In this document: positions 1 to 7,457 of the stretch, piece after piece
Layout: each line of letters starts with the position of its first letter
Position numbering within the stretch: the stretch's first letter is position 1
Source: Ignavibacteriae bacterium HGW-Ignavibacteriae-4
Lineage (GTDB): Bacteria; Bacteroidota; Ignavibacteria; Kapaibacteriales; UBA2268
NCBI GenBank assembly: GCA_002839765.1
Contig: PGYR01000028.1
Coordinates: 1 to 37,605 of the forward strand
DNA length: 37,605 bases
Direction: 5' to 3'
The notes under the pieces: generated by a model
The model's input: the letters and a program-made list of their open reading frames with translations, nothing else
What the model was told of the DNA's origin: nothing
The model's database searches: none
Program-made: the position numbers and the translations under genes

Positions 1-1734
1 GAAAAAACATTAACTGGCTCTGATGGTGGTTATCAATTAAACACCCTATCTGCTGGATCTAATAAAAGAATCTGGTTTCAGAAATCAGGATATGCCTCCA
101 CTCAAAAATTAGCTGACATTAAAGAAGATTTGCCGAATAGAATAGATGCAAGCCTATTTCCGATTGATAAAACTGAAAAAATGAATAGCGATGGTGGAAA
201 AATCGAAGGGAAAGATTTCTCACTCGAAATTAAACCCGGTGGATTTGTTTATTCAGATGGTCGCTCTGTAGAAGAAGATGTTACAGCAGAAGTAACAGCT
301 TTTTTAACAAGTGAAGATGAGTTTTTAGATGCTTTCCCGGGTGAATTCAGAGGCACTAGAGAAAACGGTACCGAAACAGCAATCGAATCTTTCGGATTTA
401 TTGATGTTGTTTTGAAAGTGGAATCTGGCGAACCAGTCCAACTTGCGGATGGAGTTACAGCAATAATCAAAATTAAAGCACCGCAGAACTCCCCAGCTAC
501 TATACCTATGTGGCATTATGAAGAAGATAAAGGAAAGTGGATAGAAGAGGGAATTGGCAAACTTGATAATGGTTTATACACGGCAGAAGTCAGCCACTTC
601 ACTAAATGGAATTGGGACAGACCCTATAATGAGACTTCTAAAATAATTGGAAGAGTAGTAGATAATGATGGAAATCCAATTGAAGGTGCAAGTGTTGTAC
701 AAAAGGGTATAACTTACAGATTTCAAAATTCAACAAAAACTAATGAGTTTGGAAGATTTGAGTTACTTACTCCAGAATCTAATGAATCTGAAATTGAAGC
801 AAAATTTGAATTTTATGGTTCAACATTAATCAATTTTACAACATCACCAAATCAAGGTAATCTAAATGATATAGGTGATATTAAAATTGACGTGAGTGTA
901 GATAATATCATAGCACCATTTATATCAAGTAATGTTCTTTATATCACGATTAGTCAAACAGCAAAAATTAGTGGAAAGTACTTTGGAGAACAAAAAAGAG
1001 TGGGATATAAGTTATTATTAAATGGCAACGAAGTAGAAACCATAACTTGGGAGAATGATCTAGTTGAATTTGTTGTACCAAACGGGATAGCAGAAGAGGG
1101 AACAATTCAAATTGATAGAGATGGAATTTTAAGCAGATTTGTCAATTATAAAGAAGGTGATTGGACTTGTGAGATTAATCGCCGTATTTATAATAATAAT
1201 GACCTACCTACTTTAGATGGTAAGTTTATTATAAGTTATACTCAGACATCTCCATATGAAATTCCTAGTTGTATAGGTAACTTAATAAATTTAGAAGAGT
1301 TCATATACAATACTAATAAAATAACTACTATACCTGAAAGTATTTGCAATCTACAAAATTTAGAACTACTAGATCTTGGATCTAATCAAATAGTTACAAT
1401 ACCTGAAAGCATAGGTAATCTTCAGAAATTAGAAAGACTGTTACTTCAAGATAATAAAATAGCTACAATACCTAAAAGCATAGGTAATCTTCAGAAATTA
1501 GAAAGACTATTACTTCAAGATAATCAATTAACTTCTTTGCCAGAGAGTATTAGTTCACTTCAAAATTTAGAATTTCTTCATCTTGAAAATAATCACATAA
1601 TTTCTTTGCCAGAATCAATCAAAAACTTAAAAAAACATTTAAAAGGTTTGCGTTTAAAAGGTAACAATTTTTCTGAAGCAGAAAAAGCAAAAGTTGAAGA
1701 GTGGCTCCCTTCAACAACAATATTTTGGGATTAA
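1..1734 (+). CDS. Leucine-rich-repeat surface protein, 5' end outside the window
   Basis: The reading frame is open from base 1, so the N-terminus lies upstream. The TTG at 130 is only an internal codon. Bases 1-120 encode the end of a carboxypeptidase-regulatory-like beta domain (SDGGYQLNTL...). From about 180 to 620 comes a beta-rich region ending in SHFTKWNWDRP, which resembles ZU5-like regions of bacterial surface proteins. A second carboxypeptidase-regulatory-like domain follows (KIIGRVVDNDGNPIEGASV, about 640-890), then an IPT/TIG-like domain (about 905-1140). About six leucine-rich repeats of the IPESIGNLQKLERLLL type close the protein (about 1255-1680). This architecture suits a secreted adhesion or binding protein. 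No type IX sorting domain is visible at the C-terminus, which ends right after the repeats. Export signals would be in the missing part. Family-level domain calls are by eye. Confidence 0.75.
   Translation, partial: EKTLTGSDGGYQLNTLSAGSNKRIWFQKSGYASTQKLADIKEDLPNRIDASLFPIDKTEKMNSDGGKIEGKDFSLEIKPGGFVYSDGRSVEEDVTAEVTAFLTSEDEFLDAFPGEFRGTRENGTETAIESFGFIDVVLKVESGEPVQLADGVTAIIKIKAPQNSPATIPMWHYEEDKGKWIEEGIGKLDNGLYTAEVSHFTKWNWDRPYNETSKIIGRVVDNDGNPIEGASVVQKGITYRFQNSTKTNEFGRFELLTPESNESEIEAKFEFYGSTLINFTTSPNQGNLNDIGDIKIDVSVDNIIAPFISSNVLYITISQTAKISGKYFGEQKRVGYKLLLNGNEVETITWENDLVEFVVPNGIAEEGTIQIDRDGILSRFVNYKEGDWTCEINRRIYNNNDLPTLDGKFIISYTQTSPYEIPSCIGNLINLEEFIYNTNKITTIPESICNLQNLELLDLGSNQIVTIPESIGNLQKLERLLLQDNKIATIPKSIGNLQKLERLLLQDNQLTSLPESISSLQNLEFLHLENNHIISLPESIKNLKKHLKGLRLKGNNFSEAEKAKVEEWLPSTTIFWD
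1408..1524 (+). repeat. Near-identical 69-base leucine-rich-repeat units
   Basis: Bases 1408-1455 and 1477-1524 match over 48 bases with a single difference (g at 1440, a at 1509). The offset of 69 bases equals one 23-residue LRR. Neighbouring LRR units have diverged much more, so this pair looks like a recent in-frame duplication or a conversion event. Confidence 0.85.
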
Positions 1735-1830
1735 AAAGAGTGGCTATTAGTTCATTTTTTTGATAATAATATTTTGTTCTTAGCATTCAGAAATAAGATA
1801 ATAATTTCTTCGTAATTTGATTTAATTATA

Positions 1831-2694
1831 ATGAATTTAAATAGAAATAATATGAAATTAATCGAATGTCCCCGCGACGCAATGCAAGGAATACATGAAT
1901 TTATTCCAACTGAAAAGAAAATCGAATATATAAATTCATTGTTAAAAGTGGGATTTGATACAATTGATTTTGGTAGTTTTGTATCTCCGAAAGCCATCCC
2001 ACAGCTCAAAGACACAGCAGAAGTCATAGAAGGATTAGATTTAGGATATAGTAATACAAAGCTATTGGCTATTGTTGCAAACGCTCGTGGTGCAGACGAC
2101 GCATCTGATTTTGAAGAAATTGGTTTTTTAGGTTATCCATTCTCCATTTCTGAAGAATTTCAATTGAGAAATACAAATGCTGACATCGAAGAATCATTTG
2201 ATAGAGTAAGAGATATACAAGAAGTTTGTGGAATCCATAATAAGAGGTTAGTCATATATATATCTATGGCATTTGGTAATCCTTACAATGAGAAATGGGA
2301 CGCAGAGATAGTTGCAAAATGGATATATAAATTAAAAGAAGAAGGAATAGAAATATTTTCATTAGCTGATACAATTGGAGTATCTACACCAGAAAGTATA
2401 AAGTATCTTTATGAAAACTTAGTTCATGATCATCCATCATTAGAGCTGGGAGTTCATTTGCACAGTAACCCTGCGAATGCTCAGGAGAAAATAAACGCAG
2501 CTTATGTAGCAGGTTGTAAGCGAATAGACTCTACAATAAGAGGATTCGGTGGATGTCCTATGGCAAAAGATGACTTAGTAGGTAACATATCCACTGAAGA
2601 TGTTTTAGCAATATTGAACGATGATGATAAAAAATCAATTAATATGGACCTATTCGAAGAGTCTAGAAAATTGAGTTTTGATATATTTGCTTAG
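1831..2694 (+). CDS. Hydroxymethylglutaryl-CoA lyase-like enzyme
   Basis: This is a DRE-TIM (HMGL-like) barrel enzyme. The expected reaction is splitting of 3-hydroxy-3-methylglutaryl-CoA into acetoacetate and acetyl-CoA, as in leucine breakdown. Visible family marks are ECPRDAMQG near the N-terminus (R15 and D16, counting from 1831), the metal-binding HLH at about 209-211, and the GFGGCPMA loop with Cys242 followed by GNISTEDV, matching the active-site cysteine loop of HMG-CoA lyases. Length (287 residues) is slightly short for the family, which is common in bacteria. An ATG at 1852 (MKLIECPRD) fits homologue N-termini better and may be the true start; neither start has a clear ribosome site. 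No leucine-degradation neighbours are present, so the exact substrate is inferred. It converges on the next gene with a four-base overlap. Confidence 0.8.
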   Translation: MNLNRNNMKLIECPRDAMQGIHEFIPTEKKIEYINSLLKVGFDTIDFGSFVSPKAIPQLKDTAEVIEGLDLGYSNTKLLAIVANARGADDASDFEEIGFLGYPFSISEEFQLRNTNADIEESFDRVRDIQEVCGIHNKRLVIYISMAFGNPYNEKWDAEIVAKWIYKLKEEGIEIFSLADTIGVSTPESIKYLYENLVHDHPSLELGVHLHSNPANAQEKINAAYVAGCKRIDSTIRGFGGCPMAKDDLVGNISTEDVLAILNDDDKKSINMDLFEESRKLSFDIFA

Positions 2695-3488
2695 GCTTTA
2701 GTATATTCGACAGTTAAAAACCATCCACGTTTTTTCTTATTTATAAATAGTGAGATAAACTTGGATGCTAATCTGAAGACAGGATTAAATCTATCTAGTC
2801 TATCGTAGAACGTAAAATAAGTTTTTACTTCAAGACCCTTCATTGGTAAATCTTTGACTATATCTTTTGCTTCTTCTATTGTATAGCCCTTAGTACCTGC
2901 ACTTTCCATATTATCAAATAGTGCTTCATCAACAGTCATAGAAAACTTCCCTTTTAGCAGAGCGTGCTTCACCCAGAAAAAATAAGCTAGCATTGACTTT
3001 CTATTGTAAACCATAATTTTGGCTTTACCACCCGGTTGTAGAACTCTATATATTTCTCTGAATGCTTTTGGGGTATCTGGAGTATGGTGTATTACGCCCC
3101 ATGAGTAAACGAATTCGAAAGAATTATCTTCATAAGGTAGATTCTCACTATCACCGACTTCAAATTTGGCATCTAATCCTTCTAAAGAAAGTCTATGTTT
3201 AACGTGAGCTATTGACTCTGGGGTTAAATCTATACCATGTGCATCAGCACCGTTTCGCACCCAATTGATAAAATCAGTACCTGCACCCAACCCTACCTCT
3301 AACATTTTCTTACCTTTTCCAGATTGGAAATCTGCAAATTCTAGTATTTCAGGTTCTCTAGCATATCTTTTTTGTTCGATTGCATCGAAGTATTCTTTGC
3401 TGAATTTCTCCTCGTCTATCTGATCAGTGCCGCATGCTTGGTTGTCCCAATAGCTTTTCACTTCGTCTTTTAGCTGGTTATTTTTCAT
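2691..3488 (-). CDS. Class I SAM-dependent methyltransferase
   Basis: Predicted cytoplasmic methyltransferase of the Methyltransf_11 type. Motif I, MLEVGLGAGTDF (about residues 62-73), binds S-adenosylmethionine. The acidic end of strand 2 is HGIDLTPES. Post-motif regions include VGDSENLPYEDNSFEFVYSWGVIHHTPD and a following EIYRVLQPGGKAKI. These match small-molecule and lipid or quinone methyltransferases in general but do not fix the substrate. The C-terminal third (about 165-265) carries a hydrophobic, basic segment (VFRLASKFISLFINKKKRGW) that could touch membrane. It starts at ATG and is divergent from the barrel gene at 3557. Its stop codon overlaps that of the HMG-CoA lyase-like gene. 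The neighbourhood gives no clue to its substrate. Confidence 0.8.
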   Translation of the reverse strand: MKNNQLKDEVKSYWDNQACGTDQIDEEKFSKEYFDAIEQKRYAREPEILEFADFQSGKGKKMLEVGLGAGTDFINWVRNGADAHGIDLTPESIAHVKHRLSLEGLDAKFEVGDSENLPYEDNSFEFVYSWGVIHHTPDTPKAFREIYRVLQPGGKAKIMVYNRKSMLAYFFWVKHALLKGKFSMTVDEALFDNMESAGTKGYTIEEAKDIVKDLPMKGLEVKTYFTFYDRLDRFNPVFRLASKFISLFINKKKRGWFLTVEYTKA

Positions 3489-3513
3489 AAGCGTTTTATT
3501 TATATATAATTCG

Positions 3514-3521
3514 TATATTTG
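3514..3521 (+). promoter_or_regulatory. Candidate Bacteroidota -7 box
   Basis: TATATTTG matches the TAnnTTTG -7 consensus known from Bacteroidota and lies 36 bases before the GTG at 3557. No good TTTG -33 box is seen at the expected distance, so the call is weak. Confidence 0.3.
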
Positions 3522-3556
3522 CAGTTGCTAATTTAACAAAAATTATAAAAACTATT

Positions 3557-4543
3557 GTGTCTAGACTAAGAAACACTTTTAACATACTTCTATTACTTTT
3601 GATAAGTACAACAACTTTGAGAGCTATTGAATTATTAGATTCCGACCTAAACTATAAGGTAGGCATAGGATTTAATTATTCTGGGTTAAGTAGTTATTAT
3701 GATAATAGCTCTGTAGAAAAGCCAAATATAAAAGGTTTGAGAACTTTTACTTTCAAACTTGAATCTGGTGATTCTACTCATACTACTTTAGGCGACATCA
3801 ATATAAATTACACTGAGTTTCACAATAATTATTACTTTGAATACAAATTAAATAATGATTTAACTGCTGAACTGAATATGGATTTAGCTTATTATTCATT
3901 AGATAATAAATTTACATACTTGGATACGCTAAGAGATGAGGACCAAATACCACTAAAAGACATTAGGGGTAATGTACTTTCACAGAAGATAAATGCACCT
4001 GATTTAAATACTAGTCTTTTCAGATTAATGTATATTAACCCTAAAATAAATTATCTTTTAATTAATGATAAGTATAATAAGTTAAAAGTAGAAATAAACG
4101 CTCTTGTTCCTTTATCGTTTAATAATACATCCGAATACAAAGATGGTCCATTTATAGGAGATGGATTTTTACAAATTGGAACTAAGTTAAATTACCGTGC
4201 TATATATGAGACAATGCAGTTACAATTAGGTGCTGGATATTTGAATAGAAGTGAAGTGTATTCTGATCAAGTTAATGCTAGATTAGGTGTTATGTTTACA
4301 AAAGTAAAAGATACTTATTTCTATATCATGGCAGATTATAATCATAGTCTAACTAATCCCGATAACTTAGTTTTTGCAATAACTCAATTACCAGCTTATG
4401 ATAGTTATTTATCAACTATGTTTGGTCTGAATATAAATATCGATAATTTGGAATTAGATATGAGTTACACTTTCGTTCCTTGGGGAAAAAATTATTGGGT
4501 AATGAATAGATTAAATGCTAGTTTTCATTACTTATTAAAATAG
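3557..4543 (+). CDS. Predicted outer-membrane beta-barrel protein, unknown family
   Basis: I do not recognise a named family. The first about 22 residues form a signal peptide (MSRLRNTFNILLLLLISTTTLRA, likely cut after LRA). The rest is rich in alternating hydrophobic and polar strands with many aromatic residues (for example KVGIGFNYSGLSSYY, QLQLGAGYLNRSEVY, TYFYIMADYNHSL) and ends in a beta-strand pattern with aromatic residues (LNASFHYLLK). This fits a barrel of roughly 10-14 strands in the outer membrane. The start is GTG at 3557; no ATG gives a complete signal peptide. It stands alone between a divergent methyltransferase and the rlpA-like gene. Role is unknown. Confidence 0.65.
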   Translation: MSRLRNTFNILLLLLISTTTLRAIELLDSDLNYKVGIGFNYSGLSSYYDNSSVEKPNIKGLRTFTFKLESGDSTHTTLGDININYTEFHNNYYFEYKLNNDLTAELNMDLAYYSLDNKFTYLDTLRDEDQIPLKDIRGNVLSQKINAPDLNTSLFRLMYINPKINYLLINDKYNKLKVEINALVPLSFNNTSEYKDGPFIGDGFLQIGTKLNYRAIYETMQLQLGAGYLNRSEVYSDQVNARLGVMFTKVKDTYFYIMADYNHSLTNPDNLVFAITQLPAYDSYLSTMFGLNINIDNLELDMSYTFVPWGKNYWVMNRLNASFHYLLK

Positions 4544-4576
4544 AAAAATACAAGAATCGTCGTAAGTTCAATATTT

Positions 4577-4622
4577 GTAGTAAGTATGGATTTTTCGGCA
4601 TAATGTTTGCATTACTTACTAC
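4577..4622. repeat. Ten-base perfect inverted repeat before the rlpA-like gene
   Basis: GTAGTAAGTA at 4577-4586 is mirrored by TACTTACTAC at 4613-4622, with a 26-base loop. It is not followed by a T-run, so a simple intrinsic terminator is unlikely. It may be a protein-binding site or a leader RNA structure. Confidence 0.6.
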
Positions 4623-4624
4623 TA

Positions 4625-4673
4625 GACACTTTTGTGTCACAGTATCATTAATAAATTTAGGTTCTGATACCTA
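4625..4673 (+). promoter_or_regulatory. Structured leader of the rlpA-like gene
   Basis: A short hairpin, GACAC-TTTT-GTGTC, spans 4625-4638. GTATCA (4642-4647) can pair with TGATAC (4665-4670). Alternatively TAGGT (4658-4662) can pair with ACCTA (4669-4673) just before the ATG at 4676. The two pairings exclude each other and bracket the ribosome-binding region. TAAATTTA at 4652-4659 is one base off the Bacteroidota -7 consensus, so the elements could also be promoter operators. Confidence 0.4.
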
Positions 4674-4675
4674 GT

Positions 4676-5476
4676 ATGAGAAAAAAGAAGAAAAACTCGA
4701 AAGGATTAATAACTAAGCTCTTGCTTACATGCGTTATCACTTTCAGTATTATCACTATTTATAATCATGATAGTGCTACTGCAACAAATGAGTATTCACC
4801 GCTTACAGCATTCGAAGATTTGTCAGGCGAATTTGCATTTTTAGAAGGTGAAGAGTTTGAAGAATATAGATTCGAAGAAAACATAGCTCCTAAGTATTCT
4901 TTGGAATTAGACGGTAAAGCGTCTTATTATGCAGATAAATTCCATAATAAAATGACGGCTAATGGTGAACGATTTAATATGAATGATTACAGCGCTGCTC
5001 ATAAAACATTACCTTTCGGTACTATTTTAAGAGTAACTAATGTTAAGAATAATAAAAAAACATTCGTTCGTATAAATGATAGAGGTCCATATTCTGGAAG
5101 TAGAATAATCGACCTGTCTAAGAAAGCAGCAAAAGATTTAGGTCATTTAGGGCTTTACAGAGTTAAGTTAGAAGGGTTTAAGTTGGGACAAAAGAAGTTC
5201 AATACGACTGACAAAGACTATTACTTTGGACTTTCTTATAATAAAGACTTAGTTTGTCTTCCGAGAGAGCATTATTACTTTGTAGATTCAACTGCCAAAT
5301 TCGGTGATATAGTAAGAATGTATAATATGGCAATAAAAAATGATCCTGATATAATGATATTAGCAGATGCTTCCGAAAAGAATAATATGGAAGTCAAACA
5401 TTCTGATGTACTTTATTATTTGGGTAAAGTCAATGAATCTACGATTTATGAAGATCAGATGGTCTCAAACCAATAG
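4676..5476 (+). CDS. RlpA-like double-psi beta-barrel protein
   Basis: Predicted envelope protein of the RlpA family, which in studied bacteria cleaves or binds denuded peptidoglycan glycans, often at the division site. An N-terminal hydrophobic segment (about residues 11-28) after a very basic start (MRKKKKNSKG) is a signal peptide or anchor; no lipobox cysteine is seen, unlike many RlpA lipoproteins. The double-psi barrel runs from about 80 to 165. It holds GKASYYADKFHNKMTANGE, AAHKTLPFGTILRVTN, and the family signature VRINDRGPYSGSRIIDLS with its conserved Asp. There is no recognisable C-terminal SPOR domain; about 100 residues of unassigned sequence follow the barrel. It is probably transcribed alone: a structured leader precedes it and a clear terminator follows. 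Confidence 0.8.
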   Translation: MRKKKKNSKGLITKLLLTCVITFSIITIYNHDSATATNEYSPLTAFEDLSGEFAFLEGEEFEEYRFEENIAPKYSLELDGKASYYADKFHNKMTANGERFNMNDYSAAHKTLPFGTILRVTNVKNNKKTFVRINDRGPYSGSRIIDLSKKAAKDLGHLGLYRVKLEGFKLGQKKFNTTDKDYYFGLSYNKDLVCLPREHYYFVDSTAKFGDIVRMYNMAIKNDPDIMILADASEKNNMEVKHSDVLYYLGKVNESTIYEDQMVSNQ

Positions 5477-5482
5477 AAAATT

Positions 5483-5512
5483 AAAAACAGCTTTTCGGGG
5501 CTGTTTTTTTTT
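5483..5512 (+). terminator. Intrinsic terminator after the rlpA-like gene
   Basis: AAAAACAGC (5483-5491) pairs perfectly with GCTGTTTTT (5500-5508) around an eight-base loop, and the T-run continues to 5512. It lies seven bases after the stop codon and separates the rlpA-like gene from the downstream operon. Confidence 0.9.
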
Positions 5513-5572
5513 AACTTGTTAGAGCTATATCAATTTGTTAATTTAGTAAACTTTTTAAGAAAAAATATTTTT

Positions 5573-5576
5573 GGAG
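5573..5576 (+). promoter_or_regulatory. Ribosome-binding site fixing the GTG start of the TPR gene
   Basis: GGAG sits five bases before the GTG at 5582. It is one of the few clear Shine-Dalgarno motifs in the window. It favours 5582 over the upstream in-frame TTG at 5516, which would put about 22 residues before the signal peptide. Confidence 0.7.
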
Positions 5577-5581
5577 TTAAT

Positions 5582-7093
5582 GTGAAAAGAATAATAGTAG
5601 CATCCCTGTTTTTATTTATTGGTGCCGTTTTATTACAAGGTTTCCAATGTGCGTCCCAAGAAATGAATAGTGCAAAAATGGATTATCAGAAAGGGAAATT
5701 TGATGAAGCCATAGAAAACATCAGAAAAGAATTGAAGAAAAACCCTAAGAATGAAGATGCTCATATTTTGCATGCTCAAATACTATTCACTAAAGAAGAT
5801 TATAAAGGTGCTGCAAATGTGTTAGCAGAATCTCGAGATTATATAAAGTCTAAGAAAAATAAAGAACAAGCGGCTGATATAGAAAGAAGAATTCTATCAA
5901 CTGCTTATTCGAATGCTTACAAAAATTATCAAACGTATTTCCAAAAGAAAGACGAAATATTGTTAGATAAAGCAATTGATAATGCTGATTTAAGTTTAAA
6001 ACTTCGTCCACAGTTATATGACCTATATAATTTAAAAGGTAGAGTATATGAAGCAAAGAATGATGATGCAAAAGCAATCGAATCTTATGAAGAATTTATA
6101 AAAGCAAATAAGTCTGAATATGAATTGGCAAAAGAATCCAATATTAACTTGGATATGTTTAGAGAAGAAGCACTTACTATACTTGGTCAACCAACGGAAT
6201 CAGAAACAGCTATTAATACTGAAAAAGGTTTTACAACAATTACAGATAGAATAATGTATGATGGAGATGTTGTATTTTTACACTCTAAGAAAGAGTCTAA
6301 TGCTGGTAGCTATAAAGTAGAAGGATGGAGATTAAATCTACCTGAAGCATGGAGTAAAGCAGAAAAATTCCAGTATAACCCAATTAATATTGATCCTTAT
6401 GCTGCACTAGCTCAAAAGTATTATAGTAATAAGAAATATGATGATGCTATTCGCAACCTAGATTACTTAATAACGTTAAAACCATCAAACAAAGAAGCCG
6501 GTGGATTAAAAATACAAATATTACAAGAGACTGGAAATACTGATAAGGCTATAGCTGAATTAGAGGAAGCAACTAAGAAATCTCCTGATAATAAGAGATA
6601 TTGGTTACAATATGGCGATTTGCTTTCAAGTATGAGCAAATATGACGAAGCTATAAGTAAGTATGAATCTGCATTAAAATTAGATCCAGATTTTGATTAC
6701 GCTCTTTATAATTTGGCTTCTGCTTATAAAAACAAAGCGGGAGTATTACAGAAAGTAGAGCAAGATAAATTAGAAAAAGACCCTAATTATCAAATTAAAA
6801 CTGAAAATTATTTTCCTGCATTAGTAAAATCGGCAGAATATTATACAAGAACATCTCAAACTAAAATGTTCACTGACAATCATAATGTATTGCTCCAATT
6901 GGCGAATATATATCAAGTAATTGAAAATGAAGAGAAACTGAAAGCTACATTAGAAAAATTAGACGAAGTTGAATTAATGGTTGAACAAAACGAGAAGAGA
7001 GCTTTCTATTTAGATTTATTGAAATTATATTCAACAATGAAAAATGAAACTAAAACTCAGTTAATTCAAAAGAAACTAGAAAATTTAAAATAA
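5582..7093 (+). CDS. TPR-repeat protein with lipoprotein-like leader
   Basis: The start is GTG at 5582, supported by GGAG. The leader KRIIVASLFLFIGAVLLQGFQCAS ends in a cysteine about 22 residues in. The lipobox is not classical, but a GFQC leader suits FCB-group TPR lipoproteins, so membrane anchoring at that Cys is plausible. TPR-like helices occupy about residues 25-100 (YQKGKFDEAIENIRKEL, EDAHILHAQILFTKEDY) and about 265-400 (YYSNKKYDDAIRNLDYLITL, AIAELEEATKKSP, YDEAISKYESALKLDPDF). A non-TPR segment with a WRLNLPEAW motif lies between. TPRs act as protein-binding scaffolds; the partner is unknown. It is the first gene of the run leading into DUF3467 and the furanose-sugar cassette, five bases before the next gene. 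Confidence 0.75.
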   Translation: MKRIIVASLFLFIGAVLLQGFQCASQEMNSAKMDYQKGKFDEAIENIRKELKKNPKNEDAHILHAQILFTKEDYKGAANVLAESRDYIKSKKNKEQAADIERRILSTAYSNAYKNYQTYFQKKDEILLDKAIDNADLSLKLRPQLYDLYNLKGRVYEAKNDDAKAIESYEEFIKANKSEYELAKESNINLDMFREEALTILGQPTESETAINTEKGFTTITDRIMYDGDVVFLHSKKESNAGSYKVEGWRLNLPEAWSKAEKFQYNPINIDPYAALAQKYYSNKKYDDAIRNLDYLITLKPSNKEAGGLKIQILQETGNTDKAIAELEEATKKSPDNKRYWLQYGDLLSSMSKYDEAISKYESALKLDPDFDYALYNLASAYKNKAGVLQKVEQDKLEKDPNYQIKTENYFPALVKSAEYYTRTSQTKMFTDNHNVLLQLANIYQVIENEEKLKATLEKLDEVELMVEQNEKRAFYLDLLKLYSTMKNETKTQLIQKKLENLK

Positions 7094-7098
7094 GGAAA

Positions 7099-7434
7099 AT
7101 GATGAACGATCCGAAGAATAACAATAAAAATAGTTTGAATATAGAGATAACTGACGAAGTTTCACAAGGCACATATTCTAACCTAGCTATTATTGCACAT
7201 AGCAAAGCTGAGTTCGTTATTGACTTTACAAGAGTATTACCCGGTACTCCAAAAGCGAAAGTACACTCTAGAATAATAATGACTCCACAGCATGCTAAAA
7301 TGTTAGCAAGAGCTTTGACTGATAATATAGGCAAGTTCGAAGCTGTGAATGGAGAAATCCAAATAGATGGAAGTGGGAATATAAATAATTTCCCCGGTTT
7401 CGAAGGTGGTTCTGGAAATACTAAAATTAATTAA
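7099..7434 (+). CDS. DUF3467 family protein
   Basis: A 111-residue cytoplasmic protein matching DUF3467: TYSNLAIIAHSKAEFVIDFTRVLPG, then VHSRIIMTPQHAKMLARALTDNIGKFE. The family is small, widespread in Bacteroidota and of unknown function. Its C-terminus is Gly- and Asn-rich (GSGNINNFPGFEGGSGN). It follows the TPR gene by five bases, with AAGGAAA just ahead of the ATG, and precedes the flippase by 23 bases, so it is probably cotranscribed with both. A second ATG lies at 7102. Function is not assigned. Confidence 0.85.
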   Translation: MMNDPKNNNKNSLNIEITDEVSQGTYSNLAIIAHSKAEFVIDFTRVLPGTPKAKVHSRIIMTPQHAKMLARALTDNIGKFEAVNGEIQIDGSGNINNFPGFEGGSGNTKIN

Positions 7435-7457
7435 GATAACACAGGAAAGCGAAATAG

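Noticed and set aside
454-457. FtsH-like HEMGH variation as a sign of an inactive protease (residues 454-458 of the ftsH product)
   Set aside because: Both zinc histidines and the catalytic Glu are kept; only the third position differs from the common HEAGH.
1255-1680. Short spaced repeats that could suggest a CRISPR array
   Set aside because: The period is 69 bases, stays in frame and encodes clear leucine-rich repeats.
1698-1745. A nine-base direct repeat (AGAGTGGCT) around the stop of the LRR gene, as a possible insertion scar
   Set aside because: It is too short to mean anything alone, and no inserted element lies between the copies.
5516-5581. Upstream TTG start for the TPR protein
   Set aside because: It begins right beside the terminator of the previous gene and puts extra residues before the leader; GGAG supports the GTG at 5582.
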